DNA of 64,000 nt, from positions 37,643 to 101,642 of the forward strand of contig CANXME010000417.1 in the NCBI GenBank assembly GCA_948144175.1, given 5' to 3'. Under the pieces are notes generated by a model that saw only the letters and a list, made by a program, of their open reading frames with translations, had not been told where the DNA came from and did not search any database. Positions within the stretch are counted from its first letter, which is position 1, and every line of letters starts with the position of its first letter. Shown here piece by piece: positions 45,101 through 51,100 of the stretch. Origin of the DNA: Closterium sp. NIES-65. Taxonomy: Eukaryota; Streptophyta; Zygnematophyceae; Desmidiales; Closteriaceae. The translations under genes and the position numbers were made by a program.

Positions 45101-48100
45101 AACTGCCCGACCCGGCCTCTTATCCCGTGCTGCCACCTGGCAGCTCATCATCTGCCAGCCAGGCTGGCAGCGCTGCCACGTCAGCCGCACCACGTGGCGC
45201 TGCAGGAGCGTTTAGCATGATTCCACTGCCCAGAGAGGTGCGGGCACTGCTGAGGGGCGGAGGAGGGGAAGGGGGAAGCAGAGGGGGAGGGGGAGGGGGG
45301 GGCGGGGGAAAGCAGAGGGTTAGGGGTGGGAGCAGCAGAAGCGTTGCTGCGGAGGCTGGAAGGGGCGAGGATGGGGGGGCTGGGCGGCGCAGCAGCAGCA
45401 AGGGGAGGGGGAGGAGGAGCAGGGGGCGGTGGCGGCAGTGGTGGAAGCAGTGGGTTTGGCTCGCGGGGTGGGTATGCTGGGTACGGTGGCGCTGCTGCTG
45501 TTGCTGCTGGTGGTGCTGGTAGTGGTACTAGCACAGCAGGGCATGGGCATGGGCATGGGCAGGGCTATGGGCATGGTGGGCAAGGGCAAGGGGATGGCAT
45601 GCGCAGTGATGCAGATGCCCTGGCGGATCTTATGGCTCAGTTCGGCCGCTCCGTGTTCGATTTCGGGCAGAATGTTCTCGACGAGCTTGATGCTGCCCGG
45701 GCAGGTGCGACGGGCAGCGAACAAATAAACTCGGGAGAAGGAAGGGGAAGAGGGGGAGGAGGGAGAGGAGGAGGTGGGGGAGGAGGGGAGGGAGAGGAGA
45801 GGCCTGCACTGACAGAGGAGGAAAGGGAGAGACTTGCAGCAGAGGAAGCTTTCAGGAAGGCAGCAGAAACCAAGGTTGCAGAAATGAAGGGCGTTCCCAT
45901 ACCTACTGGTACGGTGTCCGACCCTGCGTTCCGAGCCTTCCAATCCGAGCCTCAGAGGCACGGTGGGGCCGGCGGGGGTCTGGCTAGGCTCGGGAAAGAC
46001 CTCCTCATAGTCGCCACATGGGACCAGCAGCGGCTGTTGCCGAACCTAGCGCACAGGTTCGTTCACCGAACCTGCCTGGCTCGCCAGCTTCTGAAAGCCC
46101 TCTTCCTGCACCCGAGGTTCTGCGAGCTGCTGACGATGCAGCCATTCACGTTGCGCCACCTGGCAGACGGGCTGGCTACAGTGTTTTCTCGGCAGCAGAG
46201 GGCGGAGGCGGAAGGAGAGATGCTGATTGTGTGGGGCGAGGGAGAGGGGGCGGATGTGTGTGGGGAGGAGGAGGGAGAGCAGGGAGAGAACCAACAGCAG
46301 CAGCAGCCACAGCAGCAGCAGCAGCAGCAGCAGCAGGAAGCAAATCGTCCAGTCACTGCCACCACAGCCATTGCAAGCAGCAGCAGTCTGCAGCAGAGCA
46401 CCTCTAGGGACTCGCCCTTGGGCCCTCTCTCTCCTGCCTGGCTCAGGGCCTTCTGGGCTCTGCTGAAACGCTCCTCCCTTTCTACGGCAACTGCTACCCA
46501 GGCACTTGGCAGCAGCATAGGGCAGCAGGAGTGGGTGGAGATCTTTGAATCATGGCCGTTGATTCCCGCCGTGACACGTGGCGGCAGTGTACTAGTCAAG
46601 GTTGCTTTCCGGGCAGCTGTTTTCGTCCCTCCAGATGCAGGTGCGGCTCCTGCCGAGCCTCCTGCTCAGCCTCCTGCCGAGCCTCCTGCTGAGCCTCCTG
46701 CCGTGCCACCTGCCGAGCCTGCAGTGCCTGTGTCAGGATTAGGAACTAGTGGGGAAGGTAGTTCAGGGGGAGGTGGCATTCAGGGCTGGGAATCTGCTGC
46801 AGTGGCAGCTGTAGGGTGGGCTGATTTTGGAGATTCAGCTACTGCTGGCACCTCTGCTGCCTCTGATGTATCTTCTCCTGTTGAGAGCTCTGAAGCTGGA
46901 GCAGCCAATGACAGGCTGCCACGTGGCACCACAGCAGAGTCTGAAACCAGAGGGACCACTACTCAGTACTCGCAGAAGCACCTGAGCTCTGAGGTTCGGC
47001 GGCTGCTGTGGAGATTCGGAGCGCTGGACCGGGACCACCCGTGGCTGCTCCCGGTCCTGCGGGACAGGCTCGGCATCCCGATCTTCGACCGGAGGTTCGT
47101 CGCTTGCTCCGAAGCACTCCGGTGCTGCGAGGAGGCTCGGATAGGAGGCTCGGACAACACCCATCACACCCAGCAGCAGCAGCAGCCGCAGCTGTCTCTG
47201 CAGCAGCTGGTGCTGGCTCGGCTGCTAGCAGTTAAATCATTTGATCAACTTCCTCCCCCTGCTGCTCTCGCTCTAGCTCTCTCTCCTCAGGACTGTGACC
47301 ACTTAGTCTCGTTCTTCGCCTCTCACGTCCGCTCGCCCTCCTCCTTTCTCCAGTCCCTCGCCAGCACCATCTCCTCTTCTTCCTCCTCTCCCTCGCCCTA
47401 CACCCCTCAAGAGCTCGCGCTTATCCGCTTGCTCCCAATCTTCAAAACCACCCTCGGGAATTTCACAGCCATTGACCCTGACTTGCACTGCGTCGCGCCA
47501 CCTGTCGCATTCTACCAACCAAAAGATGCCACGTGTCTGCAGGACAGGGATTCTCCCGGGGAGAAAGCCCTGCTGAGCTGTCTCGGCGTGAGGGTCATCG
47601 ACGAGGCGGATGTTCTCGCGAAATTTGCGCTGCCCGGATTTGACGGGCAGGGCGAGGAGGAGAGGGAGAGGGTGCTGCAATACGTGGTGCAGCATTGGCA
47701 GCAGCTGAAGCAGAAGCCAGCCGTTGTGGACGCGCTGAAAGAGACAAAGTTTGTGATACCAGCGCCGCCCGCCGCCGATGCTGCCTCTCTCTTCCCTCCT
47801 CCTGATTCCTTCCCTGCAATCGCTCTCTCTGTTGCCGCTGCCACCTCAGCACCTCTCACCACCTCCTCCTCCCCCCACCCTTCCCACCCTCTCGACTCTT
47901 TCCCCTCCGCTTCAATTTCTTCTGCCCGAGTTCGCCCGTGTGATCTCCTCGACCCAGCCAACGACCTCCTCCGGCAAGTTTTCGTGCACTGCCCAGAAAG
48001 GTTCCCGGGCGGGCAGTTTGAAACTTCGCGGTGGCTGCCCGTGCTGCGGGACTGTGGCCTCCAATCCGCCTTCACTCCTGACCTCTTCCTCCAATGCGCT

Positions 48101-51100
48101 TCCGCCGTGGAAGCGCGGTACGTCTCCTTCCTGGAATCTTCCTCTGCTGCTGCAGCAGCAGCTGCTGCAAACACTGCTGGTGGCGCAGCCGGTGTTGCTG
48201 CTGCTGGTGGCAACTCTGCATCGGATTCGTTTCTGCTGTTTGGGGGAGAGGACCCCTCTCAGGAGAGCGACACAGGGGACTTTGAGAATGTGGATTTGTT
48301 TTCGGGAGGCCGCACCACCGGTGGCAGCAGCAGCAGTGGTGGCCTGTCGATTGCTGCTGGAGCAGCAACAGGAGGAGGGGGGGTGGTGGGAGGGGGCCCA
48401 GTGGTGGGGGTGGAGGAGGAGCTGTGGGTGGTGGCAGGGCGGCTGACAGAGGCGCTGCTTGCAAATGTGGCGGTGGTGTTTGGCAGCAGTGCCATGGAGT
48501 CACTGGGGCAGATCAGGTGAGTCACCGTTGTTTCTGGATTCCAGCCTCCTCAGCGAGTGTCACTTTACATGGTTTCCGCGCCTCCCCTAGTGGTGGTGGG
48601 GGTGGAGGTCCTGTGGGTGGTGGTGGGGGTGGAGGTCCTGTGGGTGGTGGTGGGGGTGGAGGTCCTGTGGGTGGTGGTGGGGGTGGAGGTCCTGTGGGTG
48701 GTGGTGGGGGTGGAGGTCCTGTGGGTGGTGGTGGGGGTGGAGGTCCTGTGGGTGGTGGTGGGGGTGGAGGTCCTGTGGGTGGTGGTGGGGGTGGAGGTCC
48801 TGTGGGTGGTGGTGGGGCCGCTGACAAAACCGCTGCTTGCCATTGTGGCCGTGGTGTTTGGGAGCAGCGCTATGGAGTCGCTGGGGCAGATCAGGCGCGT
48901 TGGCGTTGGTGAGGGAGGTGGGCTGTTGGTGGAATAGGATGTATGTCCGAGGTTGAGGGTTTATGGTTCGGGGTTTGGGGTTTAGCTGACAGATGTGCTG
49001 CTGTGAATGTGGCTCAAGTGTTTGGGAGCAGTGCTATGGATTCGCTGGGGCAGATCAGATCAGGTGTGGTTTTATACAGGTGTGTTTGATACAGGAAGCG
49101 TGCCAAAGGTTGAGGGTCCATGGTTCAGGGTTTAACCTGACAGAGGCGCTTCTGGTGCATGTGGCGGCGGTGTTCGGCAGCAGTAACATGCAACTCCTTT
49201 CTTTATAGGCGCCTCAGAAGCGGTCTAGCCCCCCCCTCCTCCCATGTCCCTCCCCCAGGTTCATTCCAGCAGAGTGGGATATGCCAGCAAGCTGGGCGGC
49301 AGTGGACAGGCATAGTCTCACCAGCTTCTTTCTGTGCTACCCTCTCCTTCCCACACTTGCACTCCCATTACCCCACTTTCCTCTCCTTTCCTCCCCCCCT
49401 CTCCCTTCCGCCACCCCCCATCTCAGGTTCATCCCAGCAGAGCGAGGAATACCTACAGGCGGGGCAGCGGTGGACCGGCGATTTAGGGTTTAGGGTCTAT
49501 GCTGCCTGCCTGTGTGGCGCCTCTCCTGGTCCTCGCTTCCTCCCTCCCATGGCCCCATGCATGCACCCACCACCCCTCTCTCTGACCTTCCTCCACGTTC
49601 ATCCCAGCAGAGCGGGGAATACCGACAGGGGGGGCAGCAGGGGATAGGCATAGCCTTACCAGGTACTCTTGCTGTGATTGCTACCCTCTCCGTCCCGCAC
49701 TCGCACTCCCATTACCCCACTTGCCCCACTTCTCCCCCTTCCCGACTTTCTCCTCCCCCCTGCTCTCTCCCACCTCAGGTTCATCCCAGCAGAGCGCGGA
49801 ATACCGACAGGCGGGGCAGCGGTGGACCGGCGGTGCCTCGCCAGCTATGCTGCCTGCTGTTTGCGGAATGCCGAAAGAGCTCCCTCCTCTTGCCGCACTT
49901 CAACCCCTCTTCCCCACCCACCACCAGGTTCATTCCAGCAGAGCGGGGAATACCAACAGGCGGGGCAGCGGTGGATAGGTGGTGCCTCGCCAGCTATGCT
50001 GCCTGCGTGGCGCCGTCTGATTGGCCGCTCGCGTGGACGGCGGTGCCTGTGCTGGTGAGGGAGGCGTTTGTGCCGCCGCAGTTCACGTGGCTGAAGCTCA
50101 GCCTCAAGTCCCCGCCGCCTCTCTCCCTCGTTCTCACTCACCTCAAGGTACGCTCTCCCACACCCATGTACGGTAGTCTCATCTCATGTCATGTGCACTC
50201 GCTCGCATGTACTAGCAGCGCCTTTTTTGGGCCTTGGTCCTGCTGCAGTTCACGTGGTTCAAGTCACGCACTTATTCCGAAAACACTCATGCGTGCGTCG
50301 TCGCATTGTCCCGTCGTCCCATTCATGTAGTCCTCTTCACCCTAGTCCCTCTACCCACCCGTTCTCGCTTTTTTCTCCCTTACAACATTCCTCTTCTTGC
50401 CCTTCTCTTCGTCCCATCCCTACACACACAGGTCTTGGGTCGAGGGGGGGGAGAGGAGACCCTCGCCCGTTGGCCAAACATCGTAGGAGGCAAGTCAGTG
50501 GAAGAAGCGTTTGAGCAGATTTTCAAGTTCCTCGCCTCCCATTGGTCCTCCCTCGACCCGCCCGACATCCGCTCCTTAAAGCCCGTCTCGCTTGTCCCCG
50601 TCGCCAACGGCACCCGCCTCGTCCCAGCCTCGGCGCTCTTTGCCAGGCTCGGCCCGGACCTCGCGCCGTACCTGTTCGAGCTGCCTCGGCGGTTCCTGCC
50701 ATTCTCCCAGCTGCTGGTGGACCTTGGGATGCACGACTCCCCCTCGCCCTCTGCCCTCTCCTCCTTCCTCTCTGCCTTGCACCGCTCTTCCGGAGGGCAG
50801 AGGCTCAACCCGAACGAGCTACGAGCTGTGCTCAGAATCTTGAGACTCGTGTGTGAGGGAGAGGAGGAGAATGGGGGAGGTGGAGGAAGAGGAGGAGCAG
50901 CAGGAACGCTGCCTTGTCGCTCTGCAGCGCTCTCTCCTCTCCTGGCTCACGCCGTGGTTCCGGACGATTCGTGCCGGCTCGTCCCGGCCCATTCCTGTGT
51001 GGTGGTAGACCCAGCTGCCGTTTTCCTAGCCAATGAAATCGACCCACGCTGCCTTCGTCTCGTGCACCCGCTCCTGCCGCCGAGCCACGCGGCCAGGCTC

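Noticed and set aside
48522-48937. Pro-rich or Val/Leu-rich proteins on both strands
   Set aside because: They are translations of the 27-bp intronic minisatellite.
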